A stretch of DNA of 64,000 bases from Rhynchospora pubera (Eukaryota; Streptophyta; Magnoliopsida; Poales; Cyperaceae): assembly GCA_028095005.1 (NCBI GenBank), contig CM051460.1:17779501-17843500 (forward strand). The letters are read 5' to 3'. The translations under genes were made by a program, and so were the position numbers. Below the pieces are notes generated by a model. It worked only from the letters and a program-made list of their open reading frames with translations, was not told the origin of the DNA and made no database searches. This document shows, piece by piece, positions 1 to 15,700 of the stretch (position 1 is its first letter; each line of letters starts with the position of its first letter).

Positions 1-3000
1 TATTCTAAAATATGTTTATGAGCTTAATTATTCAAAACAATTGGATTATACATTGTAATTATTCACATAATGTGCTTATTATACAGATTCTAAGTTTATT
101 TGAGAATTTCAATTGATTTTGCATTCATTTTAAGGTATTTGATGACAATATTCTATGTATAAGCTATTATATAGTTCAGAATATGTTTATGGGCTAAATT
201 ATTCAAAACAATTGGATTATACATTGTAATTATTCGCATAATATACATATTTTATAGATTCTAAGTTTATTCGAGCATTTCAAGGGATTTTGCATTCGTT
301 TTAAGTGATTTGATCACAACAATATATATTTAAACTCTTTATTTTATCTGGAATATGTTTAGGACATAAATTACTCAAAACGATTGGATTATACATTGTT
401 ATTATGCAATAATGTGCAGATTTGAAAGATTCTGAGTATATTTGAGCATTTAAGGCTATTTTGCATTCATTTTAATTAATTTGATCTCAATAATCTACAT
501 TTAGCCTCTTTATATAGTCTAGAATATGTTTATGAACTCAATTATTCAAAACGATTGGAATATACATTGTAATTACGAACAAATGTACAGATTTTACAGA
601 TTCTGAGAATATTTTATCATTTCAAACAATTTTACGTTCATTTGTTGACAATAATCTATATTTATGCTCTTTATATAGTCTAGAATATGTTTATGAACTC
701 ATTTATTCAAAACGATTGGATTATGAATTGTAATTTTTCACATAATTTGCAGATTTAACAGATTCTGAGTATATTTGAGCATTTCAAGCGATTTTGAATT
801 TATTTTAAGTCATTTGATCACAATAATCTACATTGATGCTCTTTATATAATCTAAAGTATGTTTACGAGCTCACTTATTCAAAATGATTAGATTATACAT
901 TCTAATTGTGCACATAATGTGCAGATTTGAAAGATTCTGTGTATATTTGAGCATTTCAAATCATTTTCCATTCATTTTAAATCATTTTATCAAAATCATC
1001 TATATTTATGATCATTTTATAGTTTAGAATTTATTTATGAACACACTTATTCAAAATGGATTATACATTGTAATTACACACATAATTTGCAGATTTTACA
1101 GATTCTGTGTATATTTTGGCATTTCGAGCGATTTTGCATTTATTTTAAGTTATTTGATGACATAATCTATATTTAAGCTCTTTATATAGTATATAATATG
1201 TTTATGAGCTCACATATTTAGAACGATTGGATTAGACATTGTAATTATTCACATAATATACGGATTTTACAATTTCTGAGTTTATTTGAGCATTTCAAAC
1301 GATTTCATATTCATATTTTAAGTCATTTGACCACACTAACCTATATTTATGATCTTTATATAGTTTAGAATATGTTTATGAGGTCAGTTATTAAGAAAGA
1401 TTGGTTTATACAGTGTAATTATTCACATAATTTGCAAATTTTACAAATTCTAAGTATATTTGAGCATTTTAAGCTATTTTTCATTCATTTTAAGTCATTT
1501 GATCACATTAATTTATTCTTAAGCTCTTTATAAAGTCTAGAATATATTTATGAGCTCAATTATTAAATACAATTGGATTGTACATTGAAATTATTCACAT
1601 AACATGCAGATTTTACAGATTCTGACTATATTTGAGCATTTCAAACGATTTTGCATTCATTTTAAGTCATTTGATCAGAATAATGTATATTAAAGCTCTT
1701 TATATGGTCTAGAATATGTTTATCATATCACTTATTCAAAACGATTGGATTATAAATTGTAATTATGCAAATAATGTTCAGATTTTAAAGATTCTGAGTA
1801 TATTTTGAGCATTTCAAACGATTTTGCATTAACTTTTAAGTCATTTGATCACAATAATCTATATTTAAGCTCTTTATATTACGTATAATATGTTTATGAG
1901 CTCAATTATTCAAAACGATTGGATTGTACATTGTAAGTATTCACATATTGTCCAGATTTTACAGATTGTGAGTATATTTGAGGATTTGAAGCGATTTGCA
2001 TTCATTTTAAGTAATTTGATCACAAAAATCTATATTTATGCTCTTTATATAGTCTTGAATAAGTTCATGTGGTCAATTATTAAGAAATAATGATTTATAC
2101 ATTGTAATTATTCACATTATGTGCAGATTTGACAAATTCTTAGTATATTTGAGCATTTTAAGCGATTTTGCATTCATTTTAAGTTATTTGATTACAATAA
2201 TCTATATTTAAGCTCTTCATATAGTTTATAATATGTTTATGAACTAACTTATTCTAAACGATTGGATTACACATTGTAATTATTCACATAATATACAGAT
2301 TTTACAATTTCTGAGTATATTTGAGCATTTCAAAAGATTTTGTATTCATTTTAAGTCATTTGACCACAATAATCTATATTTATGATCTTTATATCGTTTA
2401 TAATGTGTTTCTAAACTAAGTTATTCAAAACGATTGGATTATACTGTGTAATCACGCACATAATGTGCTGATTTTAAAGATTCTGAGTATATTGGAGTAT
2501 TTCAAGCGATCTTGCATTCATTTTATGTTATTTGATCAAAATAATCTCTATTTAAGCTCTTTATATAGTCTATAATATGTTTATGAGCTGAATTATTCAA
2601 AACGGTTGGATTATACATTGTAATTATTCACATAATGCGCATATTTTACGGATTCTAAATTTCTTTGAACATTTCAATCGATTTTCCATTCATTTTAAGT
2701 CATCTGATCACAATAATCTATATTTAAGCTTTTCCATATAGTCTAGAATATGTTTATGAGCTCACATATTCAAAATGATTGGATTATACATTGTGATTAT
2801 TCACATAATGTGTAGATTTTACAGATTCTTAGTATATTTAAGCATTTCAAGCGATTTTGTATTCATTTTAAATTATTTGATCACAATCATCTATATTTAA
2901 GATCTTTATATAGTCAAGAATATGTTTATGAACTCACGTATTCTAAACAATTGCATTATATATTGTTATTACGCACATAATCTGTAGATTTTAAAGATTC

Positions 3001-6000
3001 TGAGTATATTTGAGCATTTCAAGAGATTTTGCATTTATTTAAGTCATTTGACCAGAGTAATCTATAATTAAGCTCTTTATAAAGTGTAGAATATGTTTAT
3101 GAGTTCAATTATACAAAACGATTGGATTGTACATTGTAATTGTTCAAATAATATGCAGCCTTTACAGATTCTGAATATATTTGAGCATTTCAAACGATTT
3201 TGTATTCATTTTAAGTTATTTGATCACAATATTGTATATTTAAGCTCTTTATATAGTCTAGAATATGTTATGATATAACTTATTCAAAAAGATTGGATAA
3301 TAAATTGTAATTATGCAAATGTTGTTCAGATTTTAAAGATTCTGAGTATATTTGAGCATTTCAAGTTATTTTGCATTAATTTTAAGTCATTTGATCACAA
3401 TAATCTATATTTAAACTTTTTATATTGTGTAGAATATTTTTATGGACTCAATTATTCAAAACGATTGGATTGTACATTGTAATTATTCACGTATTGTGCA
3501 GATTTTATAGATTCTGAGTATATTTGAGCATTTGAAGCGATTTTATATTCATTTTAAGTCATTTGATCAAAATAATCTATATTTATGCTCTTTATATAGT
3601 CTAAATTATGTTTATGAGGTTAATTATTAAAAAAGATTGGTTTATATATTGTAATTATTCACATAATATGCAGATTGGACAAATTCTTTGTATATTTGAG
3701 CATTTTAAGCGATTTTGCTTTCATTTTAAGTCATTTGATCACAATAATCTATATTTAAGCTCCTTATATAGTTTAGAATATATTTATGAACTCACTTATT
3801 CCAAATGATTGGATTATATAATGTAATTATTCACATAATATACGCATTTTACAATTTCTGAGTATATATGAGCATTTCAAAAGATTTTGTATTTTTTTGA
3901 TGTCATTTGACCACAGTAATCTATATTTATGATCTTTATATAGTTAAGAATATATTTCTGAACTAAGTTATTCAAAACCATTGGATTATACATTGTAATT
4001 GTGCACATAATGTGCAGATTTTAAAGATTCTGAGTATATTGGAGCATTTCCAGTGATTTTGTATTTATTTTAAGTTATTTGATCTCAATAATCTAAATTT
4101 AAGCTCTTTATATAGTCTAAATATGTTTAAATTATTCAAAATGATTGGATTATACATTGTAATTATTCACATAATGTGCTTATTATACAATTCAAATTAA
4201 TTTTGCATTCATTTTAAGTTATGTGATGACAATATTCTACATTTAAGCTCTTTATATACTCTAGAATATATTTATGAGCTTAGATATTCAATACGATGGG
4301 ATTATACGTTGTAATTATTCACATAATATGCAGATTTTACAGATTCTGAGTATGTTTAAGCATTTCAAGCGATTTTGCATTCACTTTAAGTCATTTGATG
4401 ACAATAATCTATATTTATGATCTTTATATAGTTTATAATATGTTTTTGAACTCATTTGCTCGAAAAGATTAGATTATACATTATAATTATTCACATTATT
4501 TGCAGATTTTACAGATTCTGAATATATTTGAGCATTTCAAGCGATTTTGAATTCATTTTAAGTCATTTGATCACAATAATCTATATTGATGATCTTTATA
4601 TGGTCTTGAATATGTTTACGAACTCACTTATTCATAAGAATTGGATTATACAATGTAATTTATCACATAATGTGCAGATTTCATAGATTCTGAGAATATT
4701 TGAGCATTTCAAGCTTTTTTTGCATTCATTTTAATTGATTTGATCACAATAATATATATTTAAGCTTTTTATTTTTTTCTAGAATATGTTTATGATATAA
4801 CTTACTCAAAACTATTGGATTATACATTGTAATATTGAACATAATGTGCAGATTTGAAAGATTCTGAGTATATTTGAGCATTTCATGCGATTTTACATTC
4901 ACTTTAATTCATTTGATGTCAATAATCTATATTGAACCTCTTTAGATAGTTTAGAATATGTTTATGAACTCAATTATTCAAAACGATTGGATTATACATT
5001 GTAACTACGCACATAATTTGCAGATTTTTTAGATTCTGAGAATATTTGAATATTTCAAGCGATTTTACATTCATTTTTAAGTAAACTGTTCACAATAATC
5101 TATATTTAAGCTCTCTTTATAAAGTCTCTAATATGTTTATGAACTCACTTATTTAAAAATATTGGATTATACATTGTAATTATGCACAAAATGTTCAGAT
5201 TTTAAAGATTCTGAGTATATTTGAGCATTTCAAGCGATTTTTGCATTCAATTTAAGACATTTGTTCACGATAATCTATATTTAAGCTCTTAACAAAGTCT
5301 AGAATATGTTTAAGAATACACATAATGTGCAGATTTTACATATTCCGTGTATATTTGGGTATTTCAAGCGATTTTACATTCATTTTAAGTCATTTGATAA
5401 CGATAATCTATAATAAAGCTCTTTGTAAAGTCTCGAATATATTTATAAGCTCAATTATTCAAAACGAATGGATTGTACATTGTAATTATTCACATAATAT
5501 GCAGATTATACAGATTCGGAATATATTTGAGCATTTCAAGCGAATTTGCATTCATTTTAAGTCATTTGATCACCATAATATATATTTAAGATCTTTATAT
5601 AGTCTAGAATATGTTTATGCTATCACTTATTCAAATCAATTGGATTATACATTGTAATTATGCACATCATGTTCAGATTTGAAAGATTCTGAGGATATTC
5701 GAGTATTTCAAGTGATTTTGCTTTAATTCTAAGTCATTTGATCACAATAATCTATATTTAAACTCTTTATGTTGTGTAGAATATGTTTATGAGCTCAATT
5801 ATTCAAAACGATTGGATTATACATTGTAATTATTCACATATTGTGCAAATTTTACAGATTCTGAGTATATTTGAGCATTTGAAGTGATTTTGCATTTATT
5901 TTAGGTCATTTGATCACAGTAATCTATATTTAATCTCTTTATATAATTTAAAATATTTTTATGAACTCACTTATTCTAAACGATTGGATTATATAATATA

Positions 6001-8920
6001 ATTATTGACATAATATAGGGATTTTACAATATCTGAGTATATTTGAGCATTTCAAAAGATTTTGTATTCATTTTAAGTCATTTGACAACAGTAATCTATA
6101 TTTATGATCTTTGTAATTTAGAATATGTTTCTGAACTAAGTTATTCAAAACGATTGGATTATACATTGTAATTACACACATAATGTAAAGATTTTAAATA
6201 TTCTGAGTATATTGGAGCATTTCAAGCGATTTTCTATTTATTTTAAGTTATTTGATCACAACAATCTAAATTTAAGCTCTTTATATAGTCTAAATATGTT
6301 TATGAGCTCAATTATTCAAAACGAATTGATTATACATTGCAATTATTCACATAATGTGCATATTATACAGATTCTAAGTTTATTTGAGCATTTCAATTGG
6401 TTTTGCATTCATTTTAAGTTATGTGATGACAATATTCTATATTTATGCTCTTTATATAGTCTAAAATATGTTTATGAGCTCACATATTCAATACGATTGG
6501 ATTATACATTGTAATTATTCACCTAATATGCAGATTTTACAGATTCTGTGTATATTTAAGCATTCAAGCGATTTTGCATTCACTTTAAGTCATTTGATGA
6601 CAATAATCTGTATTTGTGCTTTTTATATAGATTATAATATGTTTATGAACTCATTTGTTCGAAACGATTGGGTTATACATTATAATTATTCACGTAATAT
6701 GCAACTTTTACAGATTCTGTTTATATTTAAGTGTTTCAAGCGATTTTGCATTCACTTTAAGTCACTTGATGACAATAATCAATATTTATGCTCTTTATAT
6801 AGTTTATAATATGTTTATGAACTCATTTATTCGAAACGATTGGGTTATACATTATAATTATTCACATAATTTGCAGATTTTACAGATTCTGAGATATTTG
6901 AGCGTTTCAAGCGACTTTGAATTCATATTAAGTCATTTGATCAAAATAATCTATATTGATGCTATTTATATAGTCTAGAATATGTTATGAAATCATTTTT
7001 TCATTAGCATTCGATTATACATTGTAATTTATTACACAATGTGCAGATTTTAAATATTCTGAGAATATTTGAGCATTTCAAGCTATTTTACATTCCTTTT
7101 AAGTGATTTGATCACAATAATATATATTTAAGTACTTTATTTTATCTTGAATATGTTTATGATATAACTTATTCAAAATGATTGGATTATACATTGTAAT
7201 TATGCACATAATATGCAGATTTGAAAGATTCTGAGTATATTTGAGCATTTCAAGTGATTTTGCATTCATTTTAATTCATTTCATCTCAATAATCTATATT
7301 TAACCTCTTTATATAGTCTAGAATATGTTTATGAACTCAATTATTCTAAACGATTGGATTATATATTGTAATTACACACATAATTTGCAGATTTTACAGA
7401 TTCTGAGAATATTTGAACATATCAAGCGATTTTACATTCATTTAATGTCATCTGATCACAATAATTTATATTTAAGCTCTTTATATAGTCTCCAATATGT
7501 TTATGAACTCACTTATTTAAAAAGATTAGCTTATACATTATAATTATGCACATAATGTACAGATTTTACAAATTTTTAGTATATTTGAGCATTTCAAGTG
7601 ATTTTGCATTAATTTAAGTCATTTGATCACAATAATATATATTTAAGATCTAGATAGAATATGATTATGATCTCAATTTTTCAAAATGATAGGATTATAC
7701 ATTGTAATTATTCACATAATGTGTTGATTTTAATGATTTTGAGTAAATTTGAGTATTTCAAACGATTTTGCATTCATTTTAAGTCATTTGATCACAATAA
7801 GCCATATTTATACTTTTTATATAGTTTAGAATATTCCTATGAACTTATTTATTGAAAACGATTGGATTATACATTGTAATCATTCACATAATATGCATAT
7901 TTTACAGATTCCAAGCATATTTGAGCATTTTAAGCGATTTTGCTATCATTTAAAGTCATTTGATCACAATAATCAATATTTAACCTCTTTATTTTGTCTA
8001 GAATATGTTTATAATATAATTTATTCAAAACAATTGGATTATATATTGTAATTATGCACATTGTTTGCAGATTTGAAATATTCTGAGTATATTTGAGCAT
8101 TTCAATCGATTTTGCATTAATTTTAAGTAATTTGATCAAAATAATCTATATTTATGCTCTTTATATAGTCTAGAATATATTTATGAACTCATTTATTCAA
8201 AATGATCAGATTATACATTCTAATTCTTCACATGGTGTGCAGATTTTACAGATTCAGAGTATATTTGAGCATTTCAAGTGATTTTGTATACATTTTAAGT
8301 GATTTGATCACAGTAATACATATTTAAGCTCTTTATTTTGGCTAGAATATGTTTATGATATAACTTACTCAAAACGATTTGATTATACATTGTAATTATG
8401 CACATGATGTGCAGATTTGAAAGATTATGAGTATATTTGAGCATTTCAAACGATTTTTTTTTATCACAATAAGCTATATTTATGATTTTTATTTAGTTTA
8501 GAATATGTTTATGAACTCACTTATTTAAAACGATTAGATTATGCATTGTATTTATTCACATAATGTGCGGATTTTACAGATTCTGAGTATGTTTGACTAT
8601 TTGAAGCGATTTTGCTTTCAGTTTAAGTCATTTGATCAAATTAATTTATATTTAAGCTCTTTATATAATCTCGAATATATTTTTGTACTCAATTATTCAA
8701 AAAGATTGGATTATACATTGTAATTATGCACAAAATGTGCAGATTTTACAGATTCTGAGTATATTTGAGCATTTCATGTGATTTTGAATTCATTTTAAGT
8801 TATTTAATCACAATAATGTATATTTAAGCTCTTTATATTGTCTAGAATATATTTATGATCTTAATTATTCAAAACGATTAGATTATACATTGTAATTATT
8901 CACATAATTATTCAAAATTT
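1..8920. repeat. ~171-bp AT-rich satellite array (about 52 monomers)
   Basis: Head-to-tail copies of a unit of about 171-172 bp fill this stretch and run off the left edge of the window. Landmarks recurring in nearly every unit are AATATGTTTATGA, AAACGATTGGATTATACA, TTACAGATTCTGAG, GAGCATTTCAAGCGATTTTG and TTTGATCACAATAATCTA. Monomers differ by roughly 10-25 percent by eye, with small indels. The length suits one nucleosome, typical of centromeric or heterochromatic plant satellites. Variant monomers recur in the same order, giving a loose higher-order repeat. The many short reading frames across it are a by-product of a period divisible by three and are not genes. Confidence 0.96.
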
Positions 8921-9766
8921 TATAAAATTTTCGGGTATTTTCTCTCACAGAACCGGATACCGCCTGAGGATTTGGAACTTTGCTTGTTGTCAATAACGCC
9001 TGAGGATTTGGAATTTTTGAATAAATTAAGGTGCCATACGAATGTTTGTCAGGAACTATGTTTTAGCGGTTAGCCATCATATTAATACAAGTAATGTCAG
9101 TGCTGTCATGAGCTCTGGAGCTGAATATATGTATTCACAGAATATATGTCATACAAAATATGTGTATGTCTAGGTTCATGGCCTCCGTGCTTAATATATC
9201 TGCTAAAGAAAAGGGGAAAAAAGTATGTCTAGATTAATTGAATTTAGGCTAAATTATTTTATTTAGTAAGTTAACATGATGTAATCGCAGGCTAAGTTAA
9301 TGACGTCAGCAGTAGGTTAGATAGCGCAACCCTGAGATCAGTACGTAATTAAGCTACCTATGTATAATATCTCTGTAACCTGACACAGATTTTACAACTC
9401 AAATCGATATTATTTATATTCCATTTCTCTCTACAAGAAACAAAAAATATACACTATAAGTTAGATAATTTTTCTTGTTTGAGACTTGCAAATATATACT
9501 AAATTTGATGAATGCTTGTTCAAAAATGCATTTTTTTCCACGATCATGATTTTTGTTTAATATAATATACTAGTGGAATTTTATTATTTTAGTATATCCT
9601 CAACTTGTATTTAGTCCAATCCAACTTAAAATTTATTCCAATCAAACCAATCCATCTTTCAAAATTTGTCCAGAGCAAGCAAAATGTGGGTAGAAAATAC
9701 CAACATCCTTACAAAAGTGTTACATGCCTCGACTGAAGCAATTATGAAAAAAAAAAAAAACGCAGC
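8921..9766. other. Satellite edge and 3' flank of the GS-like gene
   Basis: The last monomer breaks off after the ATTCACATAAT block and ordinary unique AT-rich sequence begins. A 17-bp word, CGCCTGAGGATTTGGAA, occurs twice (about 8961 and 8998), a small direct duplication near the junction. The rest holds no recognised gene; the right end is the 3' untranslated flank of the minus-strand gene. Confidence 0.6.
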
Positions 9767-12700
9767 CTAATAACGATGAATGAGATCTTTATATGCCCAT
9801 GGATTCTTCGAGTAATAGTTAATCTCAGCCTGAAATATTTATATACACAAATAAAAGAGTTAAACAGAATCCCATTTCATAGAACCTACTCCTTGAGTTT
9901 TGATTGTACATGATACTACTTTCTATAAACGCAGTACTCAGGAGCACATTATACAATTGCCGCCTGATCAAGAGAAACCCAACCAAAAAATGACACCATT
10001 CCGGAGTGGGCCAATTCATAGCTAGCCTGACCTGGCCAACAACAATACATCCGTGTGTCCAAACAAGTAACCATAAATTATGGACACATATCTCTCATAT
10101 ACAGTTATTATAAAATAAGTATTATCATTTGATGACATGTATCTTTTAATAAGATTTAGTTAAATATTAATCTCGTTTTCCCTAATCAACAACTTTTTGA
10201 AGTAATTAATCTAAATTCCAGAAGGAAGAAGAATTCAATTCAAATATATACATTAAACCTGGCAGCTGACTGGATGAAAACCAATTCAAAACTAGATAAC
10301 AAATCAAACTCATTACTATCTCCAACTATGCTTCCAACATCGCTTGCACAAAAATTATTTACATATCACCCGCCTACTAAATGCTTCGTTACAATTTAAA
10401 TATTACTTCAGATAATTCACAATACTGTCAGCTATTGACCAGTTCAAACCAACAAATAGCAGATAAAGATGCAAATTTGGGTACCTTAATTTCAGAAATG
10501 AATATATATATAAAAAAATAGTTAGATAAGTAATAAATCATCATACCTTTCTCATGGCAATAATTTCTGTGACGAGCTTTTCACCAATAAATTCCTTGAA
10601 AATCTCATCTCCATCAAGTGAAGAAACAGCTTCACCTAAATCTTTCGGCAACCTTTCAAGGTTATCTGATGGTTCTATATCTGTTACAGGAATCACCAAA
10701 AAATTGAATATAATTCTCAAGAAACCAACATATATTTGTGGAACATGTGAGTGGAGCCACATCGAGACCCAGCCTTATGTGACTTCACCTGACTTGGCAT
10801 CTTGTATTATAGGCACGCAACTGTATTTAGTTATACATGAACATCCTTAAATCCAAACACATCCACACTAGTTTATATGAGATATTTAATTGTTTTAATA
10901 GATTTTATCTAATAATTATTAGCCAACTGCCCAACTGTGATCTTTAAAAAAAATTATTAGTCAACTGGGCACAAACTAAAAAGCCAAAAATTGCTCTATA
11001 GTATAGAGAAAAGGAAATTGATTACTGCCATCTGCAGTTTTGCCATCCCTGTCATCGCTAAATATAAAGTGAACATATACAGCAAATAAAATGAACATAT
11101 AGACGATCTAAGTGAACACATACAAAACAAATAAGTTCAATGAAAATAAGTTGAATATGCATGTAAACTTATGAACAAGTGATGACAACACTTATTTGTT
11201 TGTAAGTGTTCACTTAGATCTTCTATATGTTCACTTTATTTACGTATATGTTCACTTTGTATTTAGCGATGGCTGGGATGGTATATTTGCTGATGGCACT
11301 TATAATTCCTGTATAGAAAAAGGAAGTCAGAAGTAACTCTTCCAACCTAACAACATCCCAATCCGACCTGACCTGACCTAACTTAACTGCTTACATGGCT
11401 TGAATCAAAAGTAGTTAAAAATAATTAATTCCACATTGCAATAAAATGAAAATTTGTAGTGGAACCTGTTGGTTCAGGTAAGGTGAGGCCCCTCCTTAAT
11501 CCATCGATTCCAGCTGCAAGTATAGAAGCCAGACCCAAATGTGGATTCGCACATCCATCAAAGGCTTTGATTTCAAAATTGCTTACCAGCTCCAATGGGA
11601 TCCCAGGTGGGCAAGCAGTACGTAAAGGAGCCTCTCTATTTTCTCTGCCCCAGCAGTGGTAAGCACCACTCCATGTATGCGGCTTGATCCGATCATAACT
11701 ACGAAAAACCAATGGGGAAAGGAAAATATAATACTGATTACAAAAAGAAGAAAAAGTTCAAATATTTTTCTTTTAGGTAATTCTAAATTCTTGTGTCTGT
11801 ACATTACGTTCAACGCCAACCAGTGTGAAACCAAAGGTAAATAGTCTTTACATACCAAATCCGTGGTCAGGATCTAGGATTTTTATAACTGCAAAATCTG
11901 GACTGGTACTATAACAGACCCTTACAAAGAGAATTGAAATAAATTGAAACTTACCTGTTTGGTAGTGGAGCTGTAAATGCTAAGATAGCAGGGAGATGAT
12001 GGTACACTCCAGCCAGGAATTTTTGACCAATCTTTGACATCCCATAGTGGGTTTCTGGATCATTTTCAGACCCAATAAAGACATTACGTCCATTATCACT
12101 TAAGCTTATGTGAACATGAGACCCGGATCCAATATCGTTCAAATAATACCTATAAGGGAAAATAAACATTAATGTAGATTAATAATTTCTTTCAATAACA
12201 CAACATTGACCTGCAATATTTGCTCTTGGCCCTTGCCGCTCTTAATTTTTTTTTTATTTCTTATTACTTTGAAAGTTATAGGCTCTGCATGAGTTTTGAA
12301 AACATGAAGGTGGCCTGAAAAGTTAAAAAATTTAAAAAATATATGTCTAATAGTTAAAAGGGCCTGATATGGCATGCCCTAAATAGGCTCCATATAACAA
12401 GGTGCATCTAAAGTGATCAATAGTATTTTAGAACAAACATACAATAAAAAAAAAAGCTATAAAATATTAGAAAGATACTTCAGATTGAAAAATATACTGT
12501 AATTCAGCAAAGGCAAATGGGACCATCTGATAGTGGTCTGGTGCCATACATTTTAGTTTGGTTCATATTTCAAACATTAATTTAATGACAGGGAGAGAGA
12601 GAGAGTGAAGGAAAAATTTCAAAGACAGCTATATACATATATTCCAAAAAACATACTTCGGAATGAAGGTGGCTATTAATCCATGCTTCCTGGCCACTGC

Positions 12701-15700
12701 TCTAATGACCTCACGTGCATAAATAATGTTGTCGGCTGCTAAATTGCATGGTAAGTACTTGAAAGCAAATTCAAATTGCCCCTTTCCTGCCTCTGCATGC
12801 AGCTGTGGTGAGACAAATAAGAGAAACGCATCATATCAAGCCTTAGTTGTACATAAGTACATTCAACTGAGCTTTCATTTATCCCAGATTGGCTTGAACT
12901 ATTTTAGCCTTAATTTTTTTTGAAAAAAGGTGGAAGTGCCACCCAGTTTCATTTTGTGAAATGAAACAAATTACAAAATGCGAATTAAACCAAACACCTA
13001 AACTCAACTATCCACACAAAGACAGCTTATAACACTTCAAAACAGCTAATCAATCCAGACTTAAACTATAACTCCTCCACAAGAACAAACACAATGCAAT
13101 AACTAAAACCTAACTTAACAAAACACAATGCAATAACTTTCTCAACTAAAACCTATTTTAGCCTTAATCAACACTCAATCAGGCAATAACTCATCGACAA
13201 TTCAATCTAATCAATTCTTCACTACAATCAGTTTTGCAATGAAGCTTTTAATATGTTCAATCAAATCCCTAAACGAACAGCAACATGCCAAACATCTAAA
13301 ACTGTAAGTAGATGTCATACCTGTTCGACTGTAATATCCAAAGACTCAAGAAAACTATATGCTTCTTGCAGCATAGAAGATGCGGTGTCAAATGCTGAGG
13401 TCGAACAATATAAGCTCGAGTCAAAAGGGCCCCACTCTTCGGCTCCATTTCTATATGAAAGTTTCTAATTAGAATCATTTGACGCAAGAAAAGGAAAATA
13501 TCAAAGGGGAAAAAAGAACTGTCAGATGAAAGGAAATTTGCATTATTCAGACCTTGTCATTTTCTTAAGGATGTAAAATTCATTCTCAAATCCTGCATTC
13601 ATCACCTACAATTATGTAAAACTATAAGAACGGAATTGTGTGGCTCAATTCCCTAAAGAATGAAAAGAGAATATTCACCCTTTTTTCCTTCTCTCTCCTT
13701 TCAATTAGATCAAAATAAATTCTTATGTATGTATGTCATCAAACCAAATATTCTTACCAAGTTGAACTCCTTTTGGAGGATTTTGGTGACCCGTAGCAAA
13801 GCACTTCTAGGGCAATATTCCCATGCCTCTCCAGGCTTTGCATGCATGTCAGCCAATACCATCTCTTCTTTGGTTGACCTTATCATAAGAGGGATGTCAG
13901 AGATAATTGAACCTAACAATCTATAAGACTACCAGATGCTAACACACCATTTGAATGATCTGCAATAACTCATCAGACAGTAAGCTGTGAAAATGAGATA
14001 TAAGAATTAGTTTTACCAAGGGAGCCTAGCTATAGTTGTCATGTCAGGTATAAGCCGAATCTCACCCACACCAGTTAGGGTGCTGCCTTCAGCAAGTCCA
14101 TCCATATAGGAAAGCAACGCCATGGATGCCTGAGTAAGACCGACACCTTTGGTCTTAACCTCCTCATAAAACCGGCCTGCCGGTACAACCTGAGGTAAAA
14201 GGATACAACAACAAATGATTTAAAATCTAAAGAATATGCTTAAACAGTCAAATACTCAAATATCATCTGAACTAGGTATACTCACTCGACATCTATGTTG
14301 ACCTGAGGTATCAACCCAAATAATGCGAACAAAAACCACTTCTCCTCCATTTTGGCTAATATTGAAGTACTTTGGAACAATATTAGGTGTGAAAATATTT
14401 CCTCTGTTAATCAACCCATTAACGCTGTTTAGCTTATATAACCTCAATGCATTTTCTCTAAATATGTCTTCAATTGCTTCAAGGGCTTCTTCAATTGTTA
14501 GGTCACCATCTCCACATGTGTCGGATAGTACATTATATACCACATCTCTTGACCTCTTTGCACCTGTTTATAATTATTTACAAAATGCAAACATGTAAAA
14601 TATTGCAATCAATGGTACCATAAGTTTTTTAATTTTTCATTTGACGAAACTAATATCATGTTGCATATTGAATATATTCACTTACCAAGATAAAATGTCT
14701 CAGGAAATGCGTAACCGTCAGTGCTAAACATCACCTATACAATGAATAGTCACTAAAAATTAAATAAAATGGAAATTATAATATTTATGCTTTCAATATT
14801 AGATAATGTAAACTTTGAGGCATTTCAATTGAAACATTTTCATTAAATCAAAGTCAGTGATTCCGCCACCCTTTTATGGTGCTATGCTATGGATACCATA
14901 AATTATTCCTTTGTGCAAAGGTAGTCTGTTTAAGGAAAACCAATAAATTAATCACTAAATTTTCATTAGAAAATATACCTTCTTAGTAGGTGCTAGCTCT
15001 AGGAGTTCCTTCAAAGAAGAGATCATCCCTTGTACACTCAGCTTTGGTATAGCCAATCCAAAATCAAGATAAACCTATGTTTTCAATTAGTATGGAGTTA
15101 TTAATTAAAGAAATAAGGTTAGCCGTTTAAAGAGATGAACATTAAGATTGTTTACTAATAGACCTGGCTGTAAACTGAGGCAAGATATGATGCTTCCTTA
15201 GAGAAAGGATACGAGGCATGTAGCAGAACAATTTTAGATTTGGCAAATCTTTTATCCTCTAAAACGTTACGCAGATGTAAGGGATTACTCTTTCTTAAAT
15301 CTAGGTCCTTATCTCCAAATCTGATTATTACAGAAAAAAACACATATAAATATGTAACTACAGAAATTAAGTTAGATACAAAAGCAATTGCAATTTACCC
15401 GGTATGAATTTGCAAGGGCAATTCAAAGGATACAGCTACTTCAAGACTACGTGTAAATATATAATCAATGAAGCTCTTATTTGTTATCCTGATCGGCTTA
15501 TTACCTGAAATGGCAACATTTATATCACAAAATTGAACATAAATTAGTCCTGGGAACTGGGACATATGCGGGTACAACAGATCAGAAAGTTTTGTCCATT
15601 TTCATTACCCTTTCTTCAAATACATTTCTATAATTCAGTAATTTGTAGAACTATTGGTTTAGTTTAAAAAACTTGTTAGATATATTAAGGAAAATTTGAA

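Noticed and set aside
1890..8723. Many 60-113 aa frames in the satellite (peptides like MFMSSIIQNDWIVHC)
   Set aside because: They repeat with the satellite period on the plus strand and change with each monomer's indels. No start context, no known domain.
1..8920. CRISPR-like array
   Set aside because: Whole ~171-bp units repeat with diffuse divergence. There are no short identical repeats with unique spacers, and the genome is eukaryotic.
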